DNA from: an uncultured Bacilli bacterium | Lineage (GTDB): Bacteria; Bacillota_I; Bacilli_A; RF39; UBA660 | Assembly (NCBI GenBank): GCA_934140575.1 | Contig: CAKPBJ010000012.1 | Coordinates: 1 to 42,457, forward strand | DNA length: 42,457 bases | Reading direction: 5' to 3' | Part shown: positions 24,166 through 33,273 of the stretch, one piece after another | How positions within the stretch are numbered: position 1 is the first letter of the stretch | Layout: each line of letters opens with the position of its first letter | Notes under the pieces: model-generated | What the model was told of the DNA's origin: nothing | Database searches by the model: none | Seen by the model: only the letters and a program-made list of their open reading frames with translations | Translations under genes and position numbers: made by a program

Positions 24166-25188
24166 ATGAATATATATGGTTTAACTTTAGAAGAAATGGA
24201 AGATTATTTTGTTAATAAGCTTAATTCTAAGAAGTTTCATGCTTTACAATTATTTGGTTGGTTATATGAAAAAAGAGTTAAGAGTTATAGTGAGATGTCT
24301 AATATAAAGAAGGATTTACTTGATACTATTAGTCGAGATTATAGTATTGATAGATTGAAGATTGTTAGTGTTGAAGAGGATAAGGATGTTTCTAAGTTTT
24401 TATTTGAACTTAATGATTTTGAACATATTGAGGCTGTTTTAATGAGACATGATTATGGGAATAGTGTTTGTATTTCAAGTCAGGTTGGTTGTAATATGGG
24501 ATGTAAGTTTTGTGAGTCAGGTAGAAGAAAAAAAGTTAGAAATCTTGAGACTTATGAGATGGTTTTACAGATTATTATGATTGAGGAACTTATTCATGAA
24601 AGAGTTAGTCATGTTGTTGTTATGGGAATTGGAGAGCCTTTTGATAATTATGATAATTTGTGTAAATTTTTAAGAATTATTAATCATCCTAAGGGTATGG
24701 CAATAGGAGCTAGACATATTACAGTATCTACTTGTGGTATTGTTCCTAAAATACTTGAATTTAGTGATTTTCCATTACAAATAAATTTAGCTATTAGTTT
24801 ACATGCTCCAAATAATGAAATTAGAAATAAAATTATGCCTATTAATAAGGCTTATCCAATAGATGTATTAATTCCTGCTTTAAAAACTTATTTAGAAAAG
24901 ACAAATAGAAGAATTACTTTTGAATATATTTTATTAAAGGATATTAATGATAGTTTGGATTGTGCTTTAGAGCTTGTGAAACTTGTTAAGGGAATAAATT
25001 GTTATATTAATTTGATTCCTTATAATGAAACTGAAAATATTGGTTTTAAGAGAACAAATACTATTCAAATTATGAGATTTTATGATATACTTAAGAAGAA
25101 TAACGTGAATGTAACAATCAGAAGGGAATTCGGTGGCAAAATAAGTGCTGCTTGTGGACAACTTAGAAGTAAGAAGGAGGAAGTATGA
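24166..25188 (+). CDS. rlmN: dual-specificity 23S rRNA/tRNA adenine-C2 methyltransferase RlmN
   Basis: The 340-residue radical-SAM enzyme methylates C2 of A2503 in 23S rRNA and A37 in some tRNAs. Cluster ligands are C109-x3-C113-x2-C116 (CNMGCKFCES); the catalytic Cys pair includes C330 in the C-terminal SAACGQL. VVMGIGEPFDNYDNL and ISLHAPNNEIRNKIMPIN are family signatures. Start ATG 24166 has GGAAGTGA upstream. It leads an operon with prpC, prkC, rsgA and rpe, each coupled or closely spaced. Confidence 0.95.
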   Translation: MNIYGLTLEEMEDYFVNKLNSKKFHALQLFGWLYEKRVKSYSEMSNIKKDLLDTISRDYSIDRLKIVSVEEDKDVSKFLFELNDFEHIEAVLMRHDYGNSVCISSQVGCNMGCKFCESGRRKKVRNLETYEMVLQIIMIEELIHERVSHVVVMGIGEPFDNYDNLCKFLRIINHPKGMAIGARHITVSTCGIVPKILEFSDFPLQINLAISLHAPNNEIRNKIMPINKAYPIDVLIPALKTYLEKTNRRITFEYILLKDINDSLDCALELVKLVKGINCYINLIPYNETENIGFKRTNTIQIMRFYDILKKNNVNVTIRREFGGKISAACGQLRSKKEEV

Positions 25189-25928
25189 AATCTTTTTATT
25201 TGACAGATCCTGGAAAAGTAAGAGATCATAATGAAGATAGTGTAATTATTTTAAACAATGAAGATGGTGAATGCTTGATGGCAATTGCTGATGGAATGGG
25301 AGGACATTCTGCAGGAGAGGTTGCTTCTTCTATTGCTATTAATTATTTAGGTAAACATTTTAAAGATACTTTTAAAAAAATGAGTAAAGTAGACGCAGTT
25401 AACTGGATTAGGGATGCGGTTAATGAGATAAATACATTGATTTTTAAGCATGAGAAGAGTCATCCTGAAAGTAAAGGTATGGGAACAACTCTTGTTATGG
25501 CTGTGTTGACTGATGAGTATTTATTATTTGGAAATGTAGGAGATTCTAGTGGCTTTGTTATGAAGGATGGTAATTTACATAAGGTTACTTATGATCATAC
25601 TTTAGTAAATTTACTTGTTAGTGCAGGGGAACTTACTAAGGAAGAAGCTAGTGTTCATCCAAAGAAAAATGTTTTGATGAAGGCTCTTGGTGCTGCTACT
25701 GAAGTTGATGTTGATATATTTGATTGTGATATGGATATTTCAGAAATTCTTTTATCTAGTGATGGTTTAACTGGAATGCTAGATAGAGAAGGAATTGAAA
25801 AGGTTTTACTTGGAGAAGGTAGTGTTGAAGATAAAGTTATTAGACTTATTAGAAAGGCTAATAATAGGGGTGGTACAGATAATATTTCGGTTGCTTATTT
25901 AATTCGTGAAGAAGGTGAAGATAAGTGA
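25185..25928 (+). CDS. prpC: PP2C-type protein phosphatase PrpC/Stp
   Basis: The 247-residue phosphatase reverses PrkC phosphorylation. PPM motifs with metal-binding Asp are visible: DPGKVRDHNEDSV, CLMAIADGMGGHSAGEVAS, GNVGDSSGFV, LLSSDGLTGML and RGGTDNISVA. The start overlaps the rlmN stop (ATGA) with AGGAGG upstream, and its own stop overlaps the prkC start. Confidence 0.95.
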   Translation: MKSFYLTDPGKVRDHNEDSVIILNNEDGECLMAIADGMGGHSAGEVASSIAINYLGKHFKDTFKKMSKVDAVNWIRDAVNEINTLIFKHEKSHPESKGMGTTLVMAVLTDEYLLFGNVGDSSGFVMKDGNLHKVTYDHTLVNLLVSAGELTKEEASVHPKKNVLMKALGAATEVDVDIFDCDMDISEILLSSDGLTGMLDREGIEKVLLGEGSVEDKVIRLIRKANNRGGTDNISVAYLIREEGEDK

Positions 25929-27736
25929 TTACAAAGGGTCAAAAAATAAATGATCGTTATGAAGTAATAAGATCAATTGGTGAAGGTGGAATGGCGAATG
26001 TCTATTTAGGATATGATAATATCTTGGATAGAAATGTTGCGATAAAAGTATTAAGAGGAGATTTATCTAATGATGAGAAGTTTGTAAGACGTTTTCAAAG
26101 GGAGGCTTTATCTGCTTCTAGTCTTGCTCATCCTAATATCGTTGAGATGTATGATGTTGGAGAGGATAATGGAACATATTATATTGTTATGGAGTATGTT
26201 GAAGGCAAGACTTTAAAACAATTATTAAAGAAACGTGGAAGTCTTACTCTTAGTGAAGCAATTGATATTATGCTTCAACTTACTGATGGTATGGCACATG
26301 CTCATGATTCATATATAATTCATAGAGATTTGAAACCTCAAAATATTATGATTCGTGATGATGGACAAATTAAGATTACTGATTTTGGTATTGCAATGGC
26401 ACTTAATGCTACACAACTTACTCAAACAAATTCTGTTATGGGAAGTGTTCATTATTTACCACCAGAGCAAGCGAGTGGTAAAGGAAGTACAATTAAGAGT
26501 GATATTTACTCAATGGGTATTATTTTTTATGAGTTATTAACAGGTTCTCTTCCTTTTAGAGGTGATAATGCTGTTGAAATTGCGCTTAAACATATGAGAG
26601 ATCCACTTCCTAGTGTTAGAGAAGATAATCCTAGTATTCCTCAAAGTATTGAGAATATTATTAGACGTGCAACAGCTAAAAATCCAAAAAATAGATATGA
26701 TAGTGCTAGGGAAATGCATGAAGATTTATTAACTGCACTTGATGATTCGAGAATGGATGAAGAGGTATATCAATATAAGTATCCAGAAAATGAAAGCGAG
26801 CAACGTCGTAAGAAACCAGTTCAAAAAGAAAATCATGAAATAGATGATGAAGACGATGAAAATGATGGTGATGATACACCAGTTGCTACTAAGATAGAAG
26901 ATAAAGAATTAAAAAGAAATAAGAAAATAATAATAATTTTAGCTAGTGTTTTTGGTGGAATTGTATTATTACTTTTATTTATATTTTTGATATTTCCAAT
27001 GTTTAGTGGTAATAAAAGTGTAAAAGTACCTGATTGTAAGGGATTAAAGGTAAGTGCTTGTGAGGCTAAACTTGAAAAAGCTGGATTAAGTGTTAGTAGT
27101 AATATTAAAACAAAAGCATCTGATAGTGTTAAGAAAAATAGGGTTATTAAAACAGATCCTGCAAGTGGTAAGAGTATAAAGAAAGGTACAGAAGTTACTA
27201 TTTATAAGTCTAGTGGTAAGAGTACTATTGAATTAGAAGATTATACTGGTCAAAATTCAATAGAAGTAAAGACTGTACTTGAAACAAAATATGGACTTGT
27301 TGTTACTATTGAGAAGAAAGATGTTTCTAGTGATGGAAAAGATCATGAAGATGATGAGATAGTTGGACAATCACTTGCTGCTGGTAGTAAAGTCAAAAAA
27401 GGTGATACTTTAGTTTTATATGTACCTGAGGATGCTAAGTTGTTTGTTGATATGGCAGCTGAGGGTTGGACAAAGGATGATGTTGAGGCATTATGTAGTG
27501 AGTATAATTTAAGTTGTACTTATACTGAGGTTGAAACTAATTCATATAAAGAAGGAGCAATTATTGGACAATCAAGAAGAGTTGGAAGTACTATTTCAAA
27601 CGGTTCTAGTTTAAATGTTCAATATGCTGTTAAACCAAAGAAGACTACTACATCACCATCACCTAGTGCATCTAGTAGTACATCACCATCACCATCTGGT
27701 ACTCCATCAACTGGTAGTGGTGAATCAAATAGTTAA
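25925..27736 (+). CDS. prkC: membrane serine/threonine kinase with PASTA domains
   Basis: The 603-residue kinase starts at a GTG overlapping the prpC stop. The cytoplasmic Hanks-type kinase covers about 10-270: GEGGMANVYLG, AIKVLRGD, HRDLKPQNIM (about 133), DFGIAMAL, LPPEQASG. An acidic juxtamembrane segment leads to a membrane helix at about 338-362 and three external PASTA repeats (about 365-575) that sense muropeptides. The last 30 residues are a Ser/Pro/Thr tail with a short repeat (TSPSPS). In spore-formers PrkC responds to peptidoglycan fragments during germination and growth. Confidence 0.95.
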   Translation: MITKGQKINDRYEVIRSIGEGGMANVYLGYDNILDRNVAIKVLRGDLSNDEKFVRRFQREALSASSLAHPNIVEMYDVGEDNGTYYIVMEYVEGKTLKQLLKKRGSLTLSEAIDIMLQLTDGMAHAHDSYIIHRDLKPQNIMIRDDGQIKITDFGIAMALNATQLTQTNSVMGSVHYLPPEQASGKGSTIKSDIYSMGIIFYELLTGSLPFRGDNAVEIALKHMRDPLPSVREDNPSIPQSIENIIRRATAKNPKNRYDSAREMHEDLLTALDDSRMDEEVYQYKYPENESEQRRKKPVQKENHEIDDEDDENDGDDTPVATKIEDKELKRNKKIIIILASVFGGIVLLLLFIFLIFPMFSGNKSVKVPDCKGLKVSACEAKLEKAGLSVSSNIKTKASDSVKKNRVIKTDPASGKSIKKGTEVTIYKSSGKSTIELEDYTGQNSIEVKTVLETKYGLVVTIEKKDVSSDGKDHEDDEIVGQSLAAGSKVKKGDTLVLYVPEDAKLFVDMAAEGWTKDDVEALCSEYNLSCTYTEVETNSYKEGAIIGQSRRVGSTISNGSSLNVQYAVKPKKTTTSPSPSASSSTSPSPSGTPSTGSGESNS

Positions 27737-27747
27737 TAGGGGGATTT

Positions 27748-28581
27748 ATGAAGGGACAAATTGTTAAAATTAGTAGTGATTTACATTTTGTTAACTTTGA
27801 AAATAATGTTTATCCTTGTAAATGTCGAGGTATATTTAGAAAAGAACATATTACTCCAGTAGTTGGGGATTATGTTCTTTTCAATAAAGACAAAAAGTTA
27901 ATAGAAGAGATTATTCCTAGAAAAAATTTATTTTATAGACCTAAGGTAAGTAATATTGATCAGGCTTTTTTAATTACTAGTTTGAAGTTACCTGATTTTT
28001 CACTTAATTTACTTGATAAGTTTATTGTATTGATGGAGATTAATAAAGTTAAACCAATTATATGTATTACAAAGAGTGATTTAGTATCTTCAGAAGAGTT
28101 AGAAAGTATAGAGAAAATTTTAGACTATTATCGTGGTATTGGATATTGTGTTGTTTATAATACTGAACTTGATAAAATTGAGGAGTTACTTAAAAATAAG
28201 ACTAGTGTTTTTACTGGGCAGACAGGTGCTGGGAAGAGTACTTTATTAAATAAACTTAATCCTTTATGGAATTTAGAAACTGGTGAGGTTTCTACTGCTT
28301 TGGGGCGTGGAAGACATACTACTAGAGTAGTTGAATTATTTGAATTATTTGGTGGTAAGGTAATGGATACTCCTGGTTTTTCTTCACTTGAATTTAAAAA
28401 CTATACAAAAGAAGATATACGTAACGCATTTATTGAATTTAAGAATTTTCCTTGTCCTTTTAGTGATTGTAATCATACAAATGAATCAGAATGTTTAGTA
28501 AAAAAGGCGGTAAAAGATAATAATATATTAGAGAGTAGATATTTAAATTATCTGAGTTTTATAAAGGAGGAAAAGAAATGA
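27748..28581 (+). CDS. rsgA: ribosome small-subunit GTPase RsgA
   Basis: The 277-residue circularly permuted GTPase matures 30S subunits. An N-terminal OB fold is followed by G4 ITKSDL, then G1 FTGQTGAGKSTLLN (about residue 158), G3 DTPGF, and a zinc knuckle CPFSDCNHTNESECLV. The RBS is TAGGGGGA. Its stop overlaps the rpe start. In Bacillus it is known as CpgA and is a PrkC substrate. Confidence 0.95.
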   Translation: MKGQIVKISSDLHFVNFENNVYPCKCRGIFRKEHITPVVGDYVLFNKDKKLIEEIIPRKNLFYRPKVSNIDQAFLITSLKLPDFSLNLLDKFIVLMEINKVKPIICITKSDLVSSEELESIEKILDYYRGIGYCVVYNTELDKIEELLKNKTSVFTGQTGAGKSTLLNKLNPLWNLETGEVSTALGRGRHTTRVVELFELFGGKVMDTPGFSSLEFKNYTKEDIRNAFIEFKNFPCPFSDCNHTNESECLVKKAVKDNNILESRYLNYLSFIKEEKK

Positions 28582-29204
28582 GAGTTTGTGCATCTTTTTT
28601 GAGTAGTAAAAATATACCAGAGGATTTGGTTAAGTTAAATGACACAGATATTGACTTTATTCATGTTGATGTAATGGATGGAAAGTTTGTTCCTAATAAG
28701 ACAATGCCTTTTAGTGAGATGAGACATATTAGTGATTATACTTCTAAGAGACTTGATGTTCATTTGATGGTTGAAAATCCGTCTAAGTATATTCCACTTT
28801 ATGCTGAACTTAATTGTGAGTATATTACTTTTCATGTTGAAAGTAGTGAGGATATTACTAAGAATTTAGAGTTAATTAAAGATTATTCTATTAAGTGTGG
28901 TCTTGCGATTTCACCTGATACTAAGGTATCTAAATTAATACCATATTTACCATATTTAGATTTAATTCTTGTTATGAGTGTTGTTCCAGGACAAGGGGGA
29001 CAAGCTTTTATTGAGGATAGTGGTAAGAGAATAGATGAAATAAGAGAACTTATCAAATCTTACAATTTGAATATTTTAATTAATGTTGATGGTGGAATTA
29101 ATAGTGTTACAAAGGATAAATGTAGTGGGGCAGATATGTTGACTGCTGGAAGTTATATTGTTGGAAGTGATAATTTTCAGGAGAAAATATCTAGTTTAAG
29201 ATAA
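28578..29204 (+). CDS. rpe: ribulose-phosphate 3-epimerase
   Basis: The 208-residue TIM-barrel enzyme interconverts ribulose-5-P and xylulose-5-P in the pentose phosphate pathway. Signatures: FIHVDVMDGKFVPN with the metal-binding Asp, LDVHLMVENP, VMSVVPGQGGQ and INVDGGIN. The start overlaps the rsgA stop with AAGGAGG upstream. thiN, which follows in Bacillus, is absent here. Confidence 0.95.
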   Translation: MRVCASFLSSKNIPEDLVKLNDTDIDFIHVDVMDGKFVPNKTMPFSEMRHISDYTSKRLDVHLMVENPSKYIPLYAELNCEYITFHVESSEDITKNLELIKDYSIKCGLAISPDTKVSKLIPYLPYLDLILVMSVVPGQGGQAFIEDSGKRIDEIRELIKSYNLNILINVDGGINSVTKDKCSGADMLTAGSYIVGSDNFQEKISSLR

Positions 29205-29211
29205 ACAGATA

Positions 29212-29220
29212 TGATATAAT
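29212..29220 (+). promoter_or_regulatory. extended -10 promoter
   Basis: TGATATAAT lies 24 bases before the GTG start of the next gene. The predicted start near 29227 excludes the TTG at 29221 as start codon. Confidence 0.55.
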
Positions 29221-29244
29221 TTGTTTAGAATAGGAGTTGATAGT

Positions 29245-30234
29245 GTGAATAATGAGAATAATAATACTAATACTTCAGTAAAATTTAATTATACTAATGG
29301 TGGTGTGCCAACTAGTGTTCCTATAACTAGTCCACAACAAGGACTTACTTCAACTGTTTCACCTACACAAGTAGGAGTTTCAACTAATGCTCAAGCACAA
29401 CCTGGAATGGTAAATACAGGAGTTATTTCACAAACACCAATTAATAGTGGAGTAGGTACTACTACTGTGCCACCAACTGTTCCTACAGGACCTCAAATAG
29501 TTAATGATCCTACAGCAGATTTAAAAACTGTAAATGCATCAACTATTAACACTACAAGTTCTGAACCTAGAATTACAGGTACAGAGGTTGTTAGTAAGGT
29601 TATGCAAATGGACGAGAAGAAAACTAATAATGCAGGTGCATTTGAAAATCAGAAACTTAAAAAAGTAGAAGTAGAATATAAACCTCCTAGTAAGTTTAAA
29701 ATGGGTGTGATGATATTTTTCTTTATCTTAATTTTGGCGTTTATTATATTTTTACCAGAAGTTACTACGTTCTTAAGTGAATTAAAACCTGGTGGACAAA
29801 GTAATACTACTGTTGATGATATTACTACAGGTAATTTAGTTTGTAAGCTTGATACAAGTACTAAAAATTTAGATAAGAGTTATGTTAGAACGTTTGGTTT
29901 TACTGATAATAAATTGGAGAAAGTTACAATGGAGACAATTACTAAGGGAGATATTGATGAAGATGCTTTAACTCTTGATAAGTTAAATAATAGTTGTAAT
30001 TCTATAAAAGAGGGAGTCTTATCTCTTGATGGTGTTGAAGTTGATTGCGATTATAGAAATGGTAAATTAACTGAAACTGAAGTATTTGATTTAAATGCTT
30101 ATAATTTTGAGTCTGTAAAGGCAGCTTATACTGAAGCTGGTGCTGATATGGTTAAATATGAATTTGGAGAAGATATTAATTCTATTAAGACTAGTATGTT
30201 ACAAGGTGGATTTAGTTGCGAGAAGAAGGCCTAA
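29245..30234 (+). CDS. membrane protein with disordered Thr/Pro/Gln-rich N-terminus
   Basis: The 329-residue protein starts at GTG 29245, eight bases after TAGGAG. Residues 1-110 are low complexity (Thr, Pro, Gln, Val, Asn) and probably disordered in the cytoplasm. A membrane helix lies at about 155-175, followed by an external domain of about 150 residues with four Cys (GNLVCKL, NSCNSI, VDCDYRNG, GFSCEKK) that may form two disulfides. No family recognised. Codons in the low-complexity part end in A more often than in neighbours. Confidence 0.65.
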   Translation: MNNENNNTNTSVKFNYTNGGVPTSVPITSPQQGLTSTVSPTQVGVSTNAQAQPGMVNTGVISQTPINSGVGTTTVPPTVPTGPQIVNDPTADLKTVNASTINTTSSEPRITGTEVVSKVMQMDEKKTNNAGAFENQKLKKVEVEYKPPSKFKMGVMIFFFILILAFIIFLPEVTTFLSELKPGGQSNTTVDDITTGNLVCKLDTSTKNLDKSYVRTFGFTDNKLEKVTMETITKGDIDEDALTLDKLNNSCNSIKEGVLSLDGVEVDCDYRNGKLTETEVFDLNAYNFESVKAAYTEAGADMVKYEFGEDINSIKTSMLQGGFSCEKKA

Positions 30235-30235
30235 T

Positions 30236-30264
30236 TTGAAAACTTCTTGAATACATGGTAAAAT
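30236..30264 (+). promoter_or_regulatory. promoter of the 3D-domain gene, inside a terminator stem
   Basis: TTGAAA (30236-30241), 17 bases, TAAAAT (30259-30264) with TGG before it (extended -10). The predicted start is near 30271, beyond the left arm and loop of the terminator. Confidence 0.6.
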
Positions 30265-30283
30265 GTATTTGAGGAGTTTTTTT
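30241..30283 (+). terminator. intrinsic terminator whose right arm holds the next RBS
   Basis: AACTTCTTGAATACAT (30241-30256) pairs over all 16 positions, three of them G-U, with ATGTATTTGAGGAGTT (30263-30278); loop of six, then a T-run to 30283. GAGGAG (30271-30276), the RBS of the gene at 30284, is inside the stem. Confidence 0.85.
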
Positions 30284-30919
30284 ATGAAGTATTTTTATTA
30301 TGGATTAAATGTATTTTTAATCGTAGCAATTCCTTTAATGATATTTGTTAATAAAGATTTTAATACAGCTTCTGTTGATTATGGAGCAAAGGTTTTGAAT
30401 AGTAATGAATTTATTAGTAATGTTCAAGCTAGAGAAGTAACTCAACCAGAAGTAATTTCAGATAATAGTAATGGTAATACTAGTAAAGATGTTAGTGTTG
30501 AAAGTAGTATTTCATTACTGGAAGAGTCAATATCTTCTAATGTTACAAGTGCAAGTATAATTACTGATGTTTTAGAATCACAAGTTGGTGCTATGTCTGC
30601 TTATGGACCTGATTGTATAGGCTGTAGTGGAAGACTTGGTGGAGGGTTTGATGCCAGAAGCGGTGCTTATACATATAGTGATAGTACTTATGGTAATATT
30701 AGAATAGTTGCGGGAGATGCTAGTTATCCATATGGCTCTATTGTAAGAGTTAAGGGTAGTAAGCTTGGAGAGTTTTATGCAATTGTTTTAGATAGAGGAG
30801 GAGCAATTGGTAAGGGTAAAAGATTTATGTTTGATTTACTTTTTCCTAGTAATTCGGTAGCTTCTCAATTTGGAACTGAATATAATTTAACTTTTGAAAT
30901 AGTTAGATATGGGTATTAG
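30284..30919 (+). CDS. membrane-anchored 3D-domain (double-psi beta-barrel) protein
   Basis: The 211-residue protein has an N-terminal membrane helix or signal anchor (about 5-24), a Ser/Asn-rich linker, and a C-terminal 3D domain (about 110-211) as in YabE/YuiC and resuscitation-factor-like wall lytic enzymes. The 3D signature is DRGGAIGKGKRFMFDLLF near 175-192, with the conserved Asp residues. Likely a peptidoglycan lytic transglycosylase. The ATG at 30284 is used since GAGGAG is seven bases upstream; an in-frame ATG at 30263 lies in the terminator loop side. Confidence 0.8.
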   Translation: MKYFYYGLNVFLIVAIPLMIFVNKDFNTASVDYGAKVLNSNEFISNVQAREVTQPEVISDNSNGNTSKDVSVESSISLLEESISSNVTSASIITDVLESQVGAMSAYGPDCIGCSGRLGGGFDARSGAYTYSDSTYGNIRIVAGDASYPYGSIVRVKGSKLGEFYAIVLDRGGAIGKGKRFMFDLLFPSNSVASQFGTEYNLTFEIVRYGY

Positions 30920-30922
30920 AAT

Positions 30923-30952
30923 ATTAACCTAGTCAATAGGTTAATTTTTTTT
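30923..30952 (+). terminator. intrinsic terminator after the 3D-domain gene
   Basis: TTAACCTA (30924-30931) pairs with TAGGTTAA (30937-30944), then T8. A TATAAT at 30987-30992 before the next gene may be its -10. Confidence 0.88.
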
Positions 30953-31017
30953 GAAAAAAATTCTTTTAATTTATAGAATTTTCCGTTATAATATGACAAA
31001 AAAAGGAGGTTTCTAAT

Positions 31018-33201
31018 ATGAGAGATAATGAAAGAAGATATAATGTTGTTCGTGGTGATGAAAAAGTAGAAAAACCTAAGAGAAGATTAAAACCCCAAGT
31101 AAAATTATTTTTGGGAATATTGGGACTTAGTATTGCTATATCAATGTTATCTAGAGCATGTGAAAAAGTTGATGCATTGTCAGAAAAGCTTTATTTAGTA
31201 AAGGTTAGTGACTGTGATGCGGATACAAAGATATATGATGTAGAAGGAAATGAAATTGATATAAGTGTTTCTGATGGTTATTTAGCTGTTGTTGAGAGTG
31301 AAAAGACTAAAAAAGGAAAAACTTATCCTGTTATTTTATCTAATTCTGAAGGTCAGATGACTTTTGGTTATATGGATGGAAGATACTTAGAGGATAATAA
31401 AGCGTTAGATTCTGCAAATAATATTTTTGAAGATGATAAGTATATCATCTCAGAAGTTTTTGCGAAAGATGGTTTATGGTTAAGAGAAAATACTACTGTA
31501 GATAAGGATACAGATGATGCTGTTCACCTTTCTCAAAAGACTAACCTTGCGACTTCTCCAGCTCATTATTCATCTAAGGATAATTCATATTCATGGGTAA
31601 AAGCTTTATATATTGACGAAGAAAATGCGAAGATGAAGTTAGGTTATGTTGCGAGTGATTATGTTTTAAGAAAAGATTATGATGTTGCTAAAGGTAAAAG
31701 ATTCATTGTTTCAACTACTAAGGGTTCACCTTTAAAACTTAGAGAAGAAGTTGGTAATATGAGTAATGAATCTGTTGTTTGTCCAATTCCAAATGGTAGT
31801 AAAATAGAGGTTTTACCTAATATGCCTTCAATTCATACTGATAATAAGGATTGGCTTTATGTTGCATATAAGCATGATAATATAATAGATTATGGTTATG
31901 TTGCGGCTACTGTATATAGTGATGATGGTAGCGTTGATACACATTATATAGTTGAGGATTTACAAGATACTGAAACAATTTTTGCAGATGGAAAAAATGA
32001 TAATTATCAAATTCTTCATGTTGATACTAGTGGTGATAGAGGTGTTGATTTAAAATTAAGAGATGCACCTGGAACAGATTCTGAAATTATTTCTTATATA
32101 GAGAATGGAAGTTCTGTATTTAGTTATCAAAGTATTATTGATAATTCTTTAAAGAACGAAAAAGTTGATAATCACGATTGGTTAAAGGTTGTTACATTAG
32201 ATGGTCAAGTTGGTTATGTTGCGGTTGATTATTTAGCTGAAATAAATGCTGCTTTAGAAAATAATGATGTTGTTGATCAAGATGAACAAGTTGATGTGAA
32301 AGAAGATGAAGTAAAGGAAGAAGATACTGAAAAGAAGGAAAGTAATGATAACGCTGTTTCTAATTTAAAAAGCGGTGATACAATTTCTATGTCATTTACA
32401 ACATCTAATAAAAAGAAAGAAAATACTGTTGATGGATACTTTGCAGTAGATATAACAGATGAATTTAGTCCACAAACGCTTGAAATGATGCTTAAGAGTG
32501 ACAATCTTTATGATTCTTCAGCTGTAAATGATGGGTCTTATCTATTAAAGACAGAAACTAAGCCTTCTGTTGTTATTATAAAGTTAGGTGCAACAGGATA
32601 TGGTTTAAGTCAACCTGTGGGAAGCCCAAGTCTTGTAAATGCTAATTATAATAATATTAGACAACTTATAACTATTTGTGAGGAGTATCATGTACCATAT
32701 GGTTTCTATTATTATTCTCAAGCTTTGACTAATGATGAGGCTATTATGGAAGTTGATAAAATAAGTAGTAAGTTAGATGAGTTTGGTAATTTGCCTTTTA
32801 ATATGCTTCCATTTTATTTAGATGTTGAATCTCCTGAACGTGGTAGATTGTATAATTACTGTGTTAATAATAATTCTGATAATACTAGTGTTGTTAATTT
32901 TGAAATGAATGCATTACGTGAAGTTACTGGAAAAGATGTTTGCTTGTATACTGATTCTCATACATTAAAAACTGTTATTAATATTGATAAATTAGAGAAA
33001 CATAATAAAGCTGATATGTGGTGTGTTGAGGTTTCACCATCTCATACTGATTATGTAATAGCATTAGATAAATATATATCTATGAGACAAGTTGCTTTAG
33101 ATAGGAGTTTCAATGGAAAAGGTGTTGACTATAATTTTATAAATAAAGATTACTATGATAGTCTTGTAGATGAAAAAGGTAAATCTTTGGTTAAGGAATA
33201 A
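31018..33201 (+). CDS. membrane-anchored SH3-domain, GH25-like wall hydrolase
   Basis: The 727-residue protein has a basic N-terminus, a membrane helix (about 27-45), several bacterial SH3-type modules (about 55-415; e.g. GLWLRENTTVD, PLKLREEVGN, DLKLRDAPGTDSEIISYIENG), an acidic Glu/Asp/Lys linker (about 420-445), and a GH25 lysozyme-like domain (about 475-715). The latter starts YFAVDITDEFSP and carries the DxE catalytic pair as FYLDVESPE, with FVIIKLG-like and YGFYYYSQA strands. It probably cuts or binds peptidoglycan on the cell surface. The first motif is DIT instead of the usual DVS, so activity is likely but not certain. The RBS is AAAAGGAGGT. Confidence 0.78.
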   Translation: MRDNERRYNVVRGDEKVEKPKRRLKPQVKLFLGILGLSIAISMLSRACEKVDALSEKLYLVKVSDCDADTKIYDVEGNEIDISVSDGYLAVVESEKTKKGKTYPVILSNSEGQMTFGYMDGRYLEDNKALDSANNIFEDDKYIISEVFAKDGLWLRENTTVDKDTDDAVHLSQKTNLATSPAHYSSKDNSYSWVKALYIDEENAKMKLGYVASDYVLRKDYDVAKGKRFIVSTTKGSPLKLREEVGNMSNESVVCPIPNGSKIEVLPNMPSIHTDNKDWLYVAYKHDNIIDYGYVAATVYSDDGSVDTHYIVEDLQDTETIFADGKNDNYQILHVDTSGDRGVDLKLRDAPGTDSEIISYIENGSSVFSYQSIIDNSLKNEKVDNHDWLKVVTLDGQVGYVAVDYLAEINAALENNDVVDQDEQVDVKEDEVKEEDTEKKESNDNAVSNLKSGDTISMSFTTSNKKKENTVDGYFAVDITDEFSPQTLEMMLKSDNLYDSSAVNDGSYLLKTETKPSVVIIKLGATGYGLSQPVGSPSLVNANYNNIRQLITICEEYHVPYGFYYYSQALTNDEAIMEVDKISSKLDEFGNLPFNMLPFYLDVESPERGRLYNYCVNNNSDNTSVVNFEMNALREVTGKDVCLYTDSHTLKTVINIDKLEKHNKADMWCVEVSPSHTDYVIALDKYISMRQVALDRSFNGKGVDYNFINKDYYDSLVDEKGKSLVKE

Positions 33202-33217
33202 ATTTGTTTTTATAAGG

Positions 33218-33241
33218 AAGATGTAATTTACATCTTTTTTT
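33218..33241 (+). terminator. intrinsic terminator after the GH25-like gene
   Basis: AAGATGTA (33218-33225) pairs with TACATCTT (33229-33236) around a 3-base loop, then T-run. Confidence 0.8.
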
Positions 33242-33273
33242 GTTTTTGGTATCATTAATAGGAGGTGTAAAAT

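Noticed and set aside
27651..27736. Repeat in the 3' end of prkC as a possible mobile or CRISPR-like repeat
   Set aside because: Two short copies coding TSPSPS in the low-complexity tail; a coding repeat only.
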